DNA of 64,000 nucleotides from contig CAZQAF010000002.1 of assembly GCA_964591175.1 (NCBI GenBank), positions 1 through 64,000 of the forward strand, in the 5' to 3' direction. Shown here piece after piece: positions 24,265 through 32,575 of this stretch; the stretch's first letter is position 1, and every line of letters begins with the position of its first letter. The notes below the pieces were generated by a model. That model was not told where the DNA came from, did not search any database, and saw only the letters and a list, made by a program, of their open reading frames with translations. Made by a program: the position numbers and the translations under genes. This DNA is from UBA11574 sp964591175. Lineage in GTDB: Bacteria; Desulfobacterota; Desulfobacteria; Desulfobacterales; UBA11574.

Positions 24265-26346
24265 ATGGGAAAATGCAGAAACCATCCGGACAGGGAAACC
24301 CACTATTTATGTTCGAAGCATAATGTTTATATGTGTGAAGAATGTCTGAAGTGCAACGATCCTGAATTATATTGCAAATTCCGAAGCGCTTGTCCCATCT
24401 GGTACATGGAAAGAAGAAAAAAGCGCTGGGAAAAAGAACAACGCGCCGAAGAAAGTATCAAGAAATGTAAGGTTACCTTTGAACCTGAAAACAAAGAAAT
24501 TGAGATGCGCCGGGAGAGTACGCTGTTGGATGCAGCGCGCGAAGCGGATGTACATATCAATGCATCCTGCAATGGGAAAGGTTCTTGCGGTAAGTGTAAA
24601 CTCATTGTTGAGTCCGGGGATATCAAAAGTGAACCCACCGCTCTGCTGAGCACCAGGGAAAAAGAAAAGCATTATGTCCTGGCGTGTCAAACAAGGGTAT
24701 TCGGCAACGTCACGGCCAGAATTCCCGATGAAGCCATAGAGCGAACACTTAAAGTCGCCGGCATGGGGGAGGAAGCCACCACCCGCCTGAAAGGACTGGT
24801 CAAAGATATCCGGCCGATGCTTGTAGACATTCCCCTTGAACTCGAACCGCCGACGTTGGATGATTCGGTCAGCGATTTGGACCGGCTGAACCGCGGGTTG
24901 AAAAAAAGCGGATGCTGCATCGCTGATTTTACCGTCGGCATTAACGTCATTCGACAGTTGTCAGCGGCCATGAGAGATAAGAACTGGAAAGTAACGGCCT
25001 CCGTCATACGCAGAAACGGCACCAATCATATTGTCGCCGTTACGCCGGGGAATGGACAAGCAGCATCGCTGGGCCTGGCCATTGACGTGGGCACCACATC
25101 CATCGTCGTTTACCTGGTAGACATGATGGACGGTTCCATACTGGCGGCGACTTCCGGGCACAATCAGCAGGCGGCCTGCGGGGACGATGTCATCAACCGC
25201 ATCGTTTGCGCGGAAAAAGACGGTGTGGCCAAGTTAAGCCGCATGGCCCTTGCAACCATCAACAATTTGATCAGCGAAGCCCTTGCTGCCGTAAATGCCG
25301 ACAAAAACCAAATAAAAAACGTCGTCATCTCCGGCAATACCACCATGACCCATCTATTGCTGAAAATCGAACCCAAGTATATCCGCCGTGAGCCGTATAT
25401 CCCCACGATTTCGGAATTTCCAGTTCTGCAGGCCGCTGATATCGGCATCAAGGCCAATCCCGTCGCCGCCGTATTTATCATGCCCGACCCGGCCAGCTAT
25501 GTCGGCGGCGATATTGTTTCCGGGCTTCTCTTTGCCGGTTTTCACCGGACAAACTTGATGACCCTGTTTATCGATGTCGGCACCAATGGTGAAATTGTCT
25601 TGGGAAACCGGGAATGGCTCATGACGGCATCCTGCTCGGCCGGTCCTGCCTTTGAAGGCGGCGGGATACGATGGGGAATGCGTGCAGAGGAAGGCGCCAT
25701 AGACAAAGTATCCATTGATCCGGAAACCTTTGAACCCGTTTTTTCCACCATCGGTAATGCTCAGCCCCGCGGAATTTGCGGCTCCGGCATGATCGATTTG
25801 ATATCGGAGATGATGCAAACCGGTGTCATCGGTCAAAACGGAAAATTTAAAATCGATTCAAGCCATCCCAGAATGAAACTGGACGGAGAAGACCTGGCTT
25901 ACATACTGGCATTTGCAAATCAAACGCCCATGGAAGAGGATATCGTATTTACCGAAATCGACATTCACAGTCTGATTTTGAGCAAAGGGGCAGTGTATTC
26001 CGGATTTATGGTACTTCTCAAACAGTCGGGCCTCGATTTCTCAGCCATCGACCAGGTTCTCATCTCAGGCGGCTTCGGTCGGTATCTGAATATTGACAAA
26101 GCCATAACCATCGGCCTTCTTCCCGATATTGACCGGGCTAAATTTAAATATCTGGGAAACAGCTCCATTGCCGGCGCATATATGGCGCTTTTATCCGACG
26201 GGTACAGAAATGAGGTCCGGGAAATTTCACAAAAAATGACCTATATCGATTTCAGCAGCAACAGTCAGTTTATGGATGAATTTACCTCTGCACTTTTTCT
26301 GCCCCATACGAATATGAATGAATTCCCCAGTGTTCATATCCATTAA
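24265..26346 (+). CDS. RACo-like corrinoid-protein activator with N-terminal zinc-binding domain, [2Fe-2S] and ASKHA domains
   Basis: The 693-aa protein has an N-terminal Cys/His-rich segment (about 3-44; HPDRETHYLCSKHN, CEECLKC) resembling a B-box-type zinc domain. A plant-type [2Fe-2S] domain follows (C102, C108, C111, C141), then a linker and a C-terminal ASKHA ATPase-like domain (LGLAIDVGTTSIVVYLVD, IDVGTNGEIVLG, ISGGFGRYLN). RACo/RamA-type proteins use ATP to reduce Co(II) to Co(I) in corrinoid proteins. No corrinoid protein or methyltransferase lies in the cluster, so the client is unknown. The zinc-domain fusion is less usual. Confidence 0.85.
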   Translation: MGKCRNHPDRETHYLCSKHNVYMCEECLKCNDPELYCKFRSACPIWYMERRKKRWEKEQRAEESIKKCKVTFEPENKEIEMRRESTLLDAAREADVHINASCNGKGSCGKCKLIVESGDIKSEPTALLSTREKEKHYVLACQTRVFGNVTARIPDEAIERTLKVAGMGEEATTRLKGLVKDIRPMLVDIPLELEPPTLDDSVSDLDRLNRGLKKSGCCIADFTVGINVIRQLSAAMRDKNWKVTASVIRRNGTNHIVAVTPGNGQAASLGLAIDVGTTSIVVYLVDMMDGSILAATSGHNQQAACGDDVINRIVCAEKDGVAKLSRMALATINNLISEALAAVNADKNQIKNVVISGNTTMTHLLLKIEPKYIRREPYIPTISEFPVLQAADIGIKANPVAAVFIMPDPASYVGGDIVSGLLFAGFHRTNLMTLFIDVGTNGEIVLGNREWLMTASCSAGPAFEGGGIRWGMRAEEGAIDKVSIDPETFEPVFSTIGNAQPRGICGSGMIDLISEMMQTGVIGQNGKFKIDSSHPRMKLDGEDLAYILAFANQTPMEEDIVFTEIDIHSLILSKGAVYSGFMVLLKQSGLDFSAIDQVLISGGFGRYLNIDKAITIGLLPDIDRAKFKYLGNSSIAGAYMALLSDGYRNEVREISQKMTYIDFSSNSQFMDEFTSALFLPHTNMNEFPSVHIH

Positions 26347-26348
26347 CT

Positions 26349-26490
26349 GAGACCTTTGAAAAATGTTCATTTTTGTTCAAGTTCAAGGAAGGCGAAAATT
26401 TTAACCGCAGGAATACATTGAGTATTTTGAGGATTAAAATTTGAGCCTGACGAAGAAATTGGGCAAAAAGGGGCGTTTTTCAAAGGTCTC
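26349..26490 (+). repeat. Hairpin repeat family, copy B
   Basis: Terminal arms GAGACCTTTGAAAAATG (26349-26365) and CGTTTTTCAAAGGTCTC (26474-26490) differ at one pair. The core is CCGCAGG, apical stem AATAC/GTATT, then TTGAGGA. The copy at 55442 is the same length with only 5 differences in 142 bp. It starts 3 bp after the stop of the RACo-like gene. Confidence 0.85.
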
Positions 26491-26564
26491 TAACTGATAA
26501 AATTTTATGCCCGGATGCACATATCGATGCAAACCGTGGGATCGATTTTCAGAAAAATAATTAA

Positions 26565-27095
26565 ATGAGAAATTCCATCGACAAAGGCTATATCCACATT
26601 TACACCGGCAACGGAAAGGGAAAAACCACCGCCGCCTTGGGCCTTGCCGTACGGGCCGCAGGATATGGGATGAAAACCTATATCGGCCAGTTCATGAAGG
26701 GCCGGCACTATGGTGAATTAACGTCACTGCACGGCCACCCCTGTATCACCATTGAACAATATGGCGATGTCGAATGTGTTCATCGGGAAGAAATCACTCA
26801 AAAACATGTGGACCAGGCACAACAGGGTCTAAAAAAAGCGCGGGAAATGATGCTTTCCAATCAATACGACATCATTATTCTCGATGAAATCAACGTCGCC
26901 GTCTGGTTCGATTTGATTTCAACCCGTCAAGTTCTTGAATTTCTGGATGGTCGGCCGAAACATGTGGAAATCGTTATGACAGGCCGCCGCGCACCGAGGG
27001 CGCTGGTGGAAATCGCCGACGTGGTCAGTGAAATGAAGGAAGTCAAGCATTATTATCAGCGGGGCATCAATGCGCGAACGGGTATCGAGCGTTAG
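26565..27095 (+). CDS. CobO/BtuR-type ATP:corrinoid adenosyltransferase
   Basis: The 176-aa P-loop protein is of the CobA/CobO/BtuR family, which transfers the adenosyl group of ATP to Co(I) corrinoids. GNGKGKTT (15-22) is the family-specific P-loop; the DEINVAV segment and the VMTGRRAPRALVEIADVVSEM region are typical. It is in line with the RACo-like gene, making a corrinoid-handling pair at the end of the ORP-like cluster. The nearest cobalamin synthesis genes are outside the window. Confidence 0.9.
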   Translation: MRNSIDKGYIHIYTGNGKGKTTAALGLAVRAAGYGMKTYIGQFMKGRHYGELTSLHGHPCITIEQYGDVECVHREEITQKHVDQAQQGLKKAREMMLSNQYDIIILDEINVAVWFDLISTRQVLEFLDGRPKHVEIVMTGRRAPRALVEIADVVSEMKEVKHYYQRGINARTGIER

Positions 27096-27150
27096 ACCAC
27101 ACCGGTTTGAACCGGCAGCCGCGGCCGATCTCGACAAGTATTTTTAACCA

Positions 27151-27495
27151 TCAATGATAATCGTGGGTGCCCATAATGACCTTGACCCCGGTTTTATTTT
27201 CCAGCATAGCTGCCCTCTCTTCAACCGTAACGTATGGACAATCCGGCTTGGCATTTACCAGGCAAGTGCTTAAATAAATCTTATCGGGTTTGATCTCCGA
27301 CATCTTCATGGCCAAACCCGTATTCGCGACAAGCGACCGTCCCGGGCACTCACATTTCATAAACGCAACAACCGAGGAAGGTTCTTCGATGTTGCCCTCA
27401 CCGAGTGCCGCCGCCTTTAGGCAGCGCCATTCTCCCGAACATCCATACCCGCTGTCCATGTAAGCCCCGCAACCAACGATTGCAATTTTTTTCAT
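27151..27495 (-). CDS. CGGC-domain protein
   Basis: The 114-aa cysteine-rich protein matches the CGGC domain layout: GCSGEWRCLKA, VAFMKCECPGRSLV, IYLSTCLVNAKPDCPYV and the closing TGVKVIMGTH. The name-giving CGGCPG motif appears here as CECPG, one residue shorter. GGGGAGGTGGAT before the ATG at 27495 decides the start (the frame extends upstream to 27531). It is transcribed towards the corrinoid cluster, and its upstream region carries the same operator as the cluster, so it is probably co-regulated. Confidence 0.82.
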   Translation of the reverse strand: MKKIAIVGCGAYMDSGYGCSGEWRCLKAAALGEGNIEEPSSVVAFMKCECPGRSLVANTGLAMKMSEIKPDKIYLSTCLVNAKPDCPYVTVEERAAMLENKTGVKVIMGTHDYH

Positions 27496-27583
27496 ATCCA
27501 CCTCCCCTGTGGAATCATTTAATGAAAACAATTGTTATATATAGTATTTAAAGGTCGTTAGCAGTTTGGTTCACGCTGAAAAG

Positions 27584-27601
27584 TTATGAGCATAAACTCA
27601 T
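27584..27601 (-). promoter_or_regulatory. Third copy of the cluster operator, upstream of the CGGC gene
   Basis: TTATGAGCATAAACTCAT is the exact reverse complement of the central 18 bp of the operator at 19385-19412. It lies about 90 bp upstream of the CGGC-protein start on the minus strand. Confidence 0.7.
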
Positions 27602-28145
27602 TTAAAAGAACTTAAAACTTGTGTTCCATTTAGTCAATCTTTTTATTGCGGCCATTTATAGAAAGGCTAAGGCATCGATAATGTGAGAGGAAAAGAGGAA
27701 GGGATTATGAATTGACTTTATTCTTTGCGAGTTCTAGATTTTTGCCTTCGGTCGTTCCCACTTCGTCGTTCCTTACCGAATCTCCGTTCCGGTATGTGAG
27801 AAGTATAAGAAAATTCTCGCCGGTCCACACCTGAACGCCGGCCTCCGTTATCGGGCAATATTTGAATCATAGTCAACACAGATGATTTTGAAATTTTCTT
27901 AAAATATTTATAATGAGATTTTGCTGGCTTATGCGTGTTCTGCTCAAAATTAAAACTGCTTCATGCAAAAATCATGCAGGAAAAATTTCTTTTTGTTAGA
28001 CTCTTATATTTCAGACAGTTAGCTTGTTCAAAAAAATCATCGTAAAATCAACTATGAAATGAATGACACAATTATTATTACATTTTTTACATGCTGAGGA
28101 ATTTAGGTAACAAGAAAAGGGCAAATAAATATTGCGTTTTTGCTT
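27602..28145. other. Gene-free stretch
   Basis: About 540 bp with no convincing ORF on either strand. It is AT-rich at both ends with a GC-richer patch at about 27740-27850 holding a weak TACCGAA/TTCCGGTA inverted repeat. It may contain the promoter of the CGGC gene. I see nothing else in it. Confidence 0.6.
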
Positions 28146-28415
28146 CTATTTGCGTTTGAGATCCACAAGCGTGGCACCCCAGCCACCGGCATCGGAAGGA
28201 GCGTTGCGAAAGGATTCAACCAGCCCGTGGTTTTTTAAAATTCTTCGAACCCGTTCTCTTAATATGCCCTGCCCTTTTCCATGGACAATCCGTACGGAAT
28301 AAATCTTGGCATCGATACAGGCGGCAAAGTAATCTGAAAGAAGGTCCGGTAATTCTTTGGGATTAAAGGTATGAAGGTCGAGGATATCTTCTATGGGTAG
28401 TTTTACGGGTTTCAT
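28146..28415 (-). CDS. Smr-domain protein
   Basis: The 89-aa stand-alone Smr (small MutS-related) domain has DLHTF near residue 13-17 and the nuclease-associated HGKGQGILR at about 45-53, ending GGWGATLVDLKRK. Smr domains nick DNA or cleave RNA; stand-alone copies such as SmrB act in ribosome rescue in other bacteria, but the role here is not shown. It is divergent from plsY. Confidence 0.88.
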   Translation of the reverse strand: MKPVKLPIEDILDLHTFNPKELPDLLSDYFAACIDAKIYSVRIVHGKGQGILRERVRRILKNHGLVESFRNAPSDAGGWGATLVDLKRK

Positions 28416-28534
28416 TTTAGGCTTTATATTTCAATAGGCTCTGTTATAGTTAGTGGGCATCTTTTTTCCAAAAACAATCTTCTGAATTGACACATGCGAT
28501 CATTTCGCCATCTTTTTAGCAATATGGAGCTAAA

Positions 28535-29140
28535 ATGATCAAGTATATTGTAATACCTGTTTTCGCCTATCTGCTGGGCTCCATTCCTTGGGGACTTATC
28601 CTGACGCGCCTGTTTACGCCTGTTGATATCAGACGAACGGGAAGCGGAAATATCGGCGCAACGAATGTAGCGCGGGAGGCAGGGATAAAGCTCGGCATCA
28701 TCACCCTTGCCGGCGACATCCTGAAAGGAGCCGTTCCGGTGGCCTTGGCCGCATCAATCGCCTCTGCAAATAATGCCTGGAGCGCTCTTTTCGTTGCCTT
28801 TGTGTCTTTGGCGGCTTTCACGGGGCATCTTTTCCCCGTCTATATGAAGTTTAAAAACGGGGGCAAAGGCGTGGCAACCGCGGCAGGATGCTTTATTGTC
28901 ATTTCACCGGTGGCGACGGTCATTTCGATTCTGGTTTTTATTATGATGGTTTGCTGGACGAATCGTGTTTCACTGGCCTCTCTGGTTGCAGCCGCAGTTT
29001 TACCGATCGCCGTCTGGGAGGCGACACATTCGAAAATTATGACCGGATGCGCCGTTATTGTCACAATCTTTATCTATTTTCGCCACGGGGATAACATCAA
29101 AAGACTTTTATCCGGCACGGAACCTGCCATCTGGAAGTAG
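28535..29140 (+). CDS. plsY: Acyl-phosphate:glycerol-3-phosphate acyltransferase
   Basis: The 201-aa integral membrane enzyme transfers an acyl group from acyl phosphate to glycerol-3-phosphate, the first step of phospholipid synthesis. The conserved cytoplasmic loops GSGNIGATNVAR (36-47) and FKNGGKGVAT (106-115), and about five hydrophobic segments, are diagnostic. It is followed by hairpin repeat copy C 5 bp after its stop. Confidence 0.95.
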   Translation: MIKYIVIPVFAYLLGSIPWGLILTRLFTPVDIRRTGSGNIGATNVAREAGIKLGIITLAGDILKGAVPVALAASIASANNAWSALFVAFVSLAAFTGHLFPVYMKFKNGGKGVATAAGCFIVISPVATVISILVFIMMVCWTNRVSLASLVAAAVLPIAVWEATHSKIMTGCAVIVTIFIYFRHGDNIKRLLSGTEPAIWK

Positions 29141-29145
29141 CCTAA

Positions 29146-29324
29146 GGGCTCGCGCATAAATAACTTCACAGAATTGGCGCCCGGATTTGGGTCAGATTTG
29201 TTCGATCCGAAATTGCCAAACCACAGGAATAGCGGGCCTATTTCGAGGATTTGGCGGTTGAGGATCGGGCAAAGATGGCCTGAAGACGGGATGCGAAAAT
29301 GTGAAGTTATTCTTGCGCGAGCCC
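29146..29324 (+). repeat. Hairpin repeat family, copy C
   Basis: The 24-bp terminal arms (29146-29169 and 29301-29324) match at 22 positions; they begin GGGCTCGCGCA and end TGCGCGAGCCC. The core is CCACAGG, apical stem AATAG/CTATT, then TCGAGGA. It fills the space between the convergent plsY and ispH-ubiA genes and touches the latter's stop codon, so it could terminate both. Confidence 0.8.
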
Positions 29325-31081
29325 TAAACCACCGACCAGATGAATGCCGCCACACCCGCCATGATAAAATTACTCTCAACCAAAAATTCCAGCCGAATTC
29401 CCGGAAGCATATAGCCCCGTTCATGCGCTGTCAGCATGACCAAAATAAAAGCCGGACAAACGGCAAGCATAAATCCCAAACTTGAAATCAGTTGAAACGC
29501 GCTTGACAAGATGAGACCCCCCAGATTGGCGATCAATATTGCTTTTAAAATGCGTAACGTTCGCTTTTCTCCGAGAAGTATGGGAATGGTCTCTTTTCCG
29601 ATAATGCGGTCGCCCTGCATGTCGAGAATATCAAAGAATGCCGTTCGCACAAAGACCAGGCTCAGCGACCACACGAATATGATGACCGTACTCAGATGAA
29701 TATTCTCAGATACGGACAGCCGGGGCAAAAGCGAGGTTACGACGGCCCATGCCATGGCAATCAGCGCTGTTTTCGATCCCGGAATATCTCTTATCCGCAT
29801 GGTTTTATGATGTGTAAAGCGCTCGGGGATCAATCTCAAATTATAAGAAAGGCCCATGATGCTCATGCCCAGAAGGATTAAAAAAGGTATCACCCCAACC
29901 GCATAGGCGGTTATCAATCCAAAGCCGCCTGCAGCGAAGGCCAGGACCGCAAGCAATATCTTGTTTCTGTCGTAAAACGAAGATCTGTCGGGATCGTTGA
30001 ATCGGTCTGCCTTTGTGCCGGTGAGATTATTGAGGATATGCATGGATTGAACATAAAGCACGGATATCAACACATAAGGCAAGTTATGGTTAATCCCCTG
30101 GATTTTGATACAGGCATAGCTCAGACAGCCGGCCCCTACGGCCACATATATATTCGTAAGGAGGAGCAATCGCTGGATGAAAAAAACAATCCTTTGCCAG
30201 CTTTGTTTTTTTTTAAAGGGCAGCGCTTCAAGGGTTCTGTATATCTTCTTTATCATCCAGTTCGGGGTTGAAGCCCCGGCAGTAATTCCGACTTGTTTGA
30301 CTTCGGAAAGAGCGTCTATATCAATCTCCGATTCAGTCTCAATGTGAAAGGTCGGTTTTCCGGTCATTCTTGAAATTTCGGCAAGCCGTTTCGTGTTCCC
30401 GCTGTTGTGTCCGCCCACCACAATGACGGCATCCACTGAATCCGCCAGGTTTTGGACTTCAGCCTGTCGCTTTGCCGTGGAGTCACAAATGGTATCGAAG
30501 ATTTTATAGTGCGGAAATCTTTGACCGACCCATTTTTTGACTTCTTCAAAAAAAAATGTGTTCTGAGTGGTCTGGGCGACAATAATTGCCTTGTCAAAAC
30601 AAGGAAGAGATTTAAGATCCTCCATATTGTCGACAGCGAAGCCTTTGCCATCGGAATATCCCAGCAGACCGACAACCTCCGGATGATTTTTGTCTCCAAT
30701 GATGATGGATACATAATCTTCTTTGGCATGTTTTCGAATGATGGTCTGGACTTTAATCACCCGGGGACATGTGGCGTCAATAATATCATAACCTGCTTTT
30801 TCAAGATCCTGCTTGATATGGGGTGGAACGCCGTGTGCGCGAATCAGAACCGTTCCCGTCCCGCATTCCGGGATATGATCCAATGTGGATATTTCTTTTT
30901 CTCTCAGCAGGTTTAAAACCTGTGGATTGTGGATAAGGGGTCCGAATGTGCAGATTGGATTTTTTTGTTTGCCGGGGGCATCCAGAACCATTTCAACGGC
31001 TCTTCGCACGCCCATGCAGAATCCGGCGTTCTTTGCAATTAATATCTTCATTTGCTTCATGGGGTTTTCGCGCCTGCGCAT
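29324..31081 (-). CDS. ispH: Fusion of IspH (HMBPP reductase) and a UbiA-type prenyltransferase
   Basis: Residues about 8-290 are 4-hydroxy-3-methylbut-2-enyl diphosphate reductase, the last MEP-pathway step, with its three [4Fe-4S] cysteines C22 (NAGFCMGV), C105 (DATCPRV) and C199 (DTICDST) and the substrate-binding HGVPP. Residues about 300-585 are a polytopic UbiA-like domain with both Asp-rich motifs (NNLTGTKADRFNDPD and DILDMQGDRIIGKE). One polypeptide would thus make IPP/DMAPP and use a polyprenyl diphosphate at the membrane. No stop or frame break separates the halves. The first ATG (31081) or the one at 31060 could be the start. Confidence 0.9.
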   Translation of the reverse strand: MRRRENPMKQMKILIAKNAGFCMGVRRAVEMVLDAPGKQKNPICTFGPLIHNPQVLNLLREKEISTLDHIPECGTGTVLIRAHGVPPHIKQDLEKAGYDIIDATCPRVIKVQTIIRKHAKEDYVSIIIGDKNHPEVVGLLGYSDGKGFAVDNMEDLKSLPCFDKAIIVAQTTQNTFFFEEVKKWVGQRFPHYKIFDTICDSTAKRQAEVQNLADSVDAVIVVGGHNSGNTKRLAEISRMTGKPTFHIETESEIDIDALSEVKQVGITAGASTPNWMIKKIYRTLEALPFKKKQSWQRIVFFIQRLLLLTNIYVAVGAGCLSYACIKIQGINHNLPYVLISVLYVQSMHILNNLTGTKADRFNDPDRSSFYDRNKILLAVLAFAAGGFGLITAYAVGVIPFLILLGMSIMGLSYNLRLIPERFTHHKTMRIRDIPGSKTALIAMAWAVVTSLLPRLSVSENIHLSTVIIFVWSLSLVFVRTAFFDILDMQGDRIIGKETIPILLGEKRTLRILKAILIANLGGLILSSAFQLISSLGFMLAVCPAFILVMLTAHERGYMLPGIRLEFLVESNFIMAGVAAFIWSVV

Positions 31082-31145
31082 GACCTTGAATCGGCCTCAA
31101 AACCCCTACTCATATAACGAAACCCCGCAAGTCAATTCTTGGGGG

Positions 31146-31334
31146 TTATTGTTTTTTTAAATAAATACAGTGCTCTACAAGAGACAGCGAGTGAATGTTG
31201 GCATCTAAAAATTTTTGATCGCCAAAAATACTGACCAGCCGTATGCCGCCGTCTTCAGGTTCGACGGTATCCACCGCTTCCATAATCAATGTCTTTTCAT
31301 TGCCTTCGATCAGGTATGCGTTAGCCTCACACAT
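31146..31334 (-). CDS. cooT: CooT-family nickel-binding protein
   Basis: The 62-aa protein begins MCEANAYL, with the Cys2 that binds Ni(II) in characterised CooT, and has the conserved VDTVEPEDGGIRLVSIFGDQK core. CooT proteins are linked to nickel delivery to CO dehydrogenase. It lies 75 bp downstream of a DUF3842 gene on the same strand, a pairing I recall from other anaerobes. It is the intact counterpart of the frameshifted gene at 421. Confidence 0.88.
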   Translation of the reverse strand: MCEANAYLIEGNEKTLIMEAVDTVEPEDGGIRLVSIFGDQKFLDANIHSLSLVEHCIYLKKQ

Positions 31335-31409
31335 TGAATCTTCCTTTAAATTTTAAAATCAGATAGGGTTAATATTTCCCAAAAAAATAAATCCTTTTCG
31401 AACAGCGGC

Positions 31410-31868
31410 CTATCCGGACGGGATATCACCGCTGAAATCTTTCAAATTTTCCTGTATAAGCGCTTCAATGAGATGCGGGAGCGGTATTGAAGGTATGCCT
31501 ATAATTTTAATATTTTCCTGTGACAGTGGTATCAGCAGTTTTTTGGCCGGGCTGCCGGCCACGGCTTCCGCCATTTTAGGCGTCACTTCCCCCATCATGG
31601 CATGTACCATGATAATTCCAATGGTTCCGATGATGACATCAGCCGTTCCAGCGGTCTGCACAATGGCGTTTTCTCCGGAGGCGCCCCTGTTGGCTTTGGC
31701 TTTCAGCATCTGCGCTGTTGCAATGGCATTGGTGCCAAGCGCTATGATTTCAATGGTTTCGCCAAAAATTTCCTTAAGCTTTTTAATGATCGCACTGCCG
31801 ATACCGCCGCCCTGACCGTCAATGACGCAGATCCGTTTTAGACCCGATTTTTTCTGTTTATTATGCAT
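31410..31868 (-). CDS. DUF3842-family protein
   Basis: The 152-aa protein has the Rossmann-like start CVIDGQGGGIGSAI, then ALGTNAIATAQMLKAKA and GENAIVQTAGTADVIIGTIGI, which identify DUF3842. The function is not established; the GxGGGIG loop suggests nucleotide binding. The adjacent cooT suggests a part in nickel or CO-dehydrogenase-related metabolism. A downstream ATG at residue 1 of the glycine motif is absent, so 31868 is the likely start. Confidence 0.85.
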   Translation of the reverse strand: MHNKQKKSGLKRICVIDGQGGGIGSAIIKKLKEIFGETIEIIALGTNAIATAQMLKAKANRGASGENAIVQTAGTADVIIGTIGIIMVHAMMGEVTPKMAEAVAGSPAKKLLIPLSQENIKIIGIPSIPLPHLIEALIQENLKDFSGDIPSG

Positions 31869-32053
31869 ATGTTATCAAATCAGTGCCACAACCTGAACCT
31901 TGCATGAAAATTTCTGAAAATCTTTGCATATGAATGCCTCTGGTTCGTACAGCAGTCAGGTTCGAAGAAACTTTTCAAAAAATATTTTTTATCAAATAAC
32001 GGAACAGACGTCAATGACATCCAAAGCGGCAATGGGTTCAAAGGGACAGCATA

Positions 32054-32575
32054 TCACAACTTTCGTATTTTGCTTTTGTTTCGACGTTTTCTTCTAGAAA
32101 GTCTTTTACTGGGGCCTTTCTTTTTGGTCGTTGGAACCCATCCGCTGTCTTCATCGGATTCGACGCCTTTTTCCTTCATATAAATGACCTGGGAAATCTT
32201 TTCCTCGAATTCGGAAGAACTAATGGTAGCGGCTCCCTGGACAGCCGCAAAATTCACGATGTCCAGATCGGAACTGACAACCAGGGCTTTTTCTTTTTCC
32301 CGGCTTACCATCCTTTTAATAACGGCGTCAGCCACTTCTCCGCTGCGTGAAAATCTAATGGTTATTCCTTGGACCCGATTTTTACGTTGGGAAAAGGGGG
32401 GAGCGTTGGTACCGTCAAAAACAACGGTGATCATATGGGGCTTTATTTTCCGATATGCGATGAGCGCCTCAAGGAGTGCCGCTCTGCCAAGCTCAATATC
32501 CTGATTGTCAATCATACTGAGGGTATTGGACTGTCGGATCAAATTGTATCCGTCGATGATAATATGAATTGACAT
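32054..32575 (-). CDS. NYN-domain (YacP-like) ribonuclease-type protein
   Basis: The 173-aa PIN-like protein has IIIDGYNLIR at the N-terminus, VVFDGTNAPP, ADAVIKRMV and VVSSDLDIV; the conserved Asp residues would bind metal for RNA cleavage. The C-terminus is strongly basic (KKKGPSKRLSRRKRRNKSK). It overlaps the parB stop by 1 bp (TAATG), so it is translationally coupled in a parA-parB-NYN order. Confidence 0.85.
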   Translation of the reverse strand: MSIHIIIDGYNLIRQSNTLSMIDNQDIELGRAALLEALIAYRKIKPHMITVVFDGTNAPPFSQRKNRVQGITIRFSRSGEVADAVIKRMVSREKEKALVVSSDLDIVNFAAVQGAATISSSEFEEKISQVIYMKEKGVESDEDSGWVPTTKKKGPSKRLSRRKRRNKSKIRKL

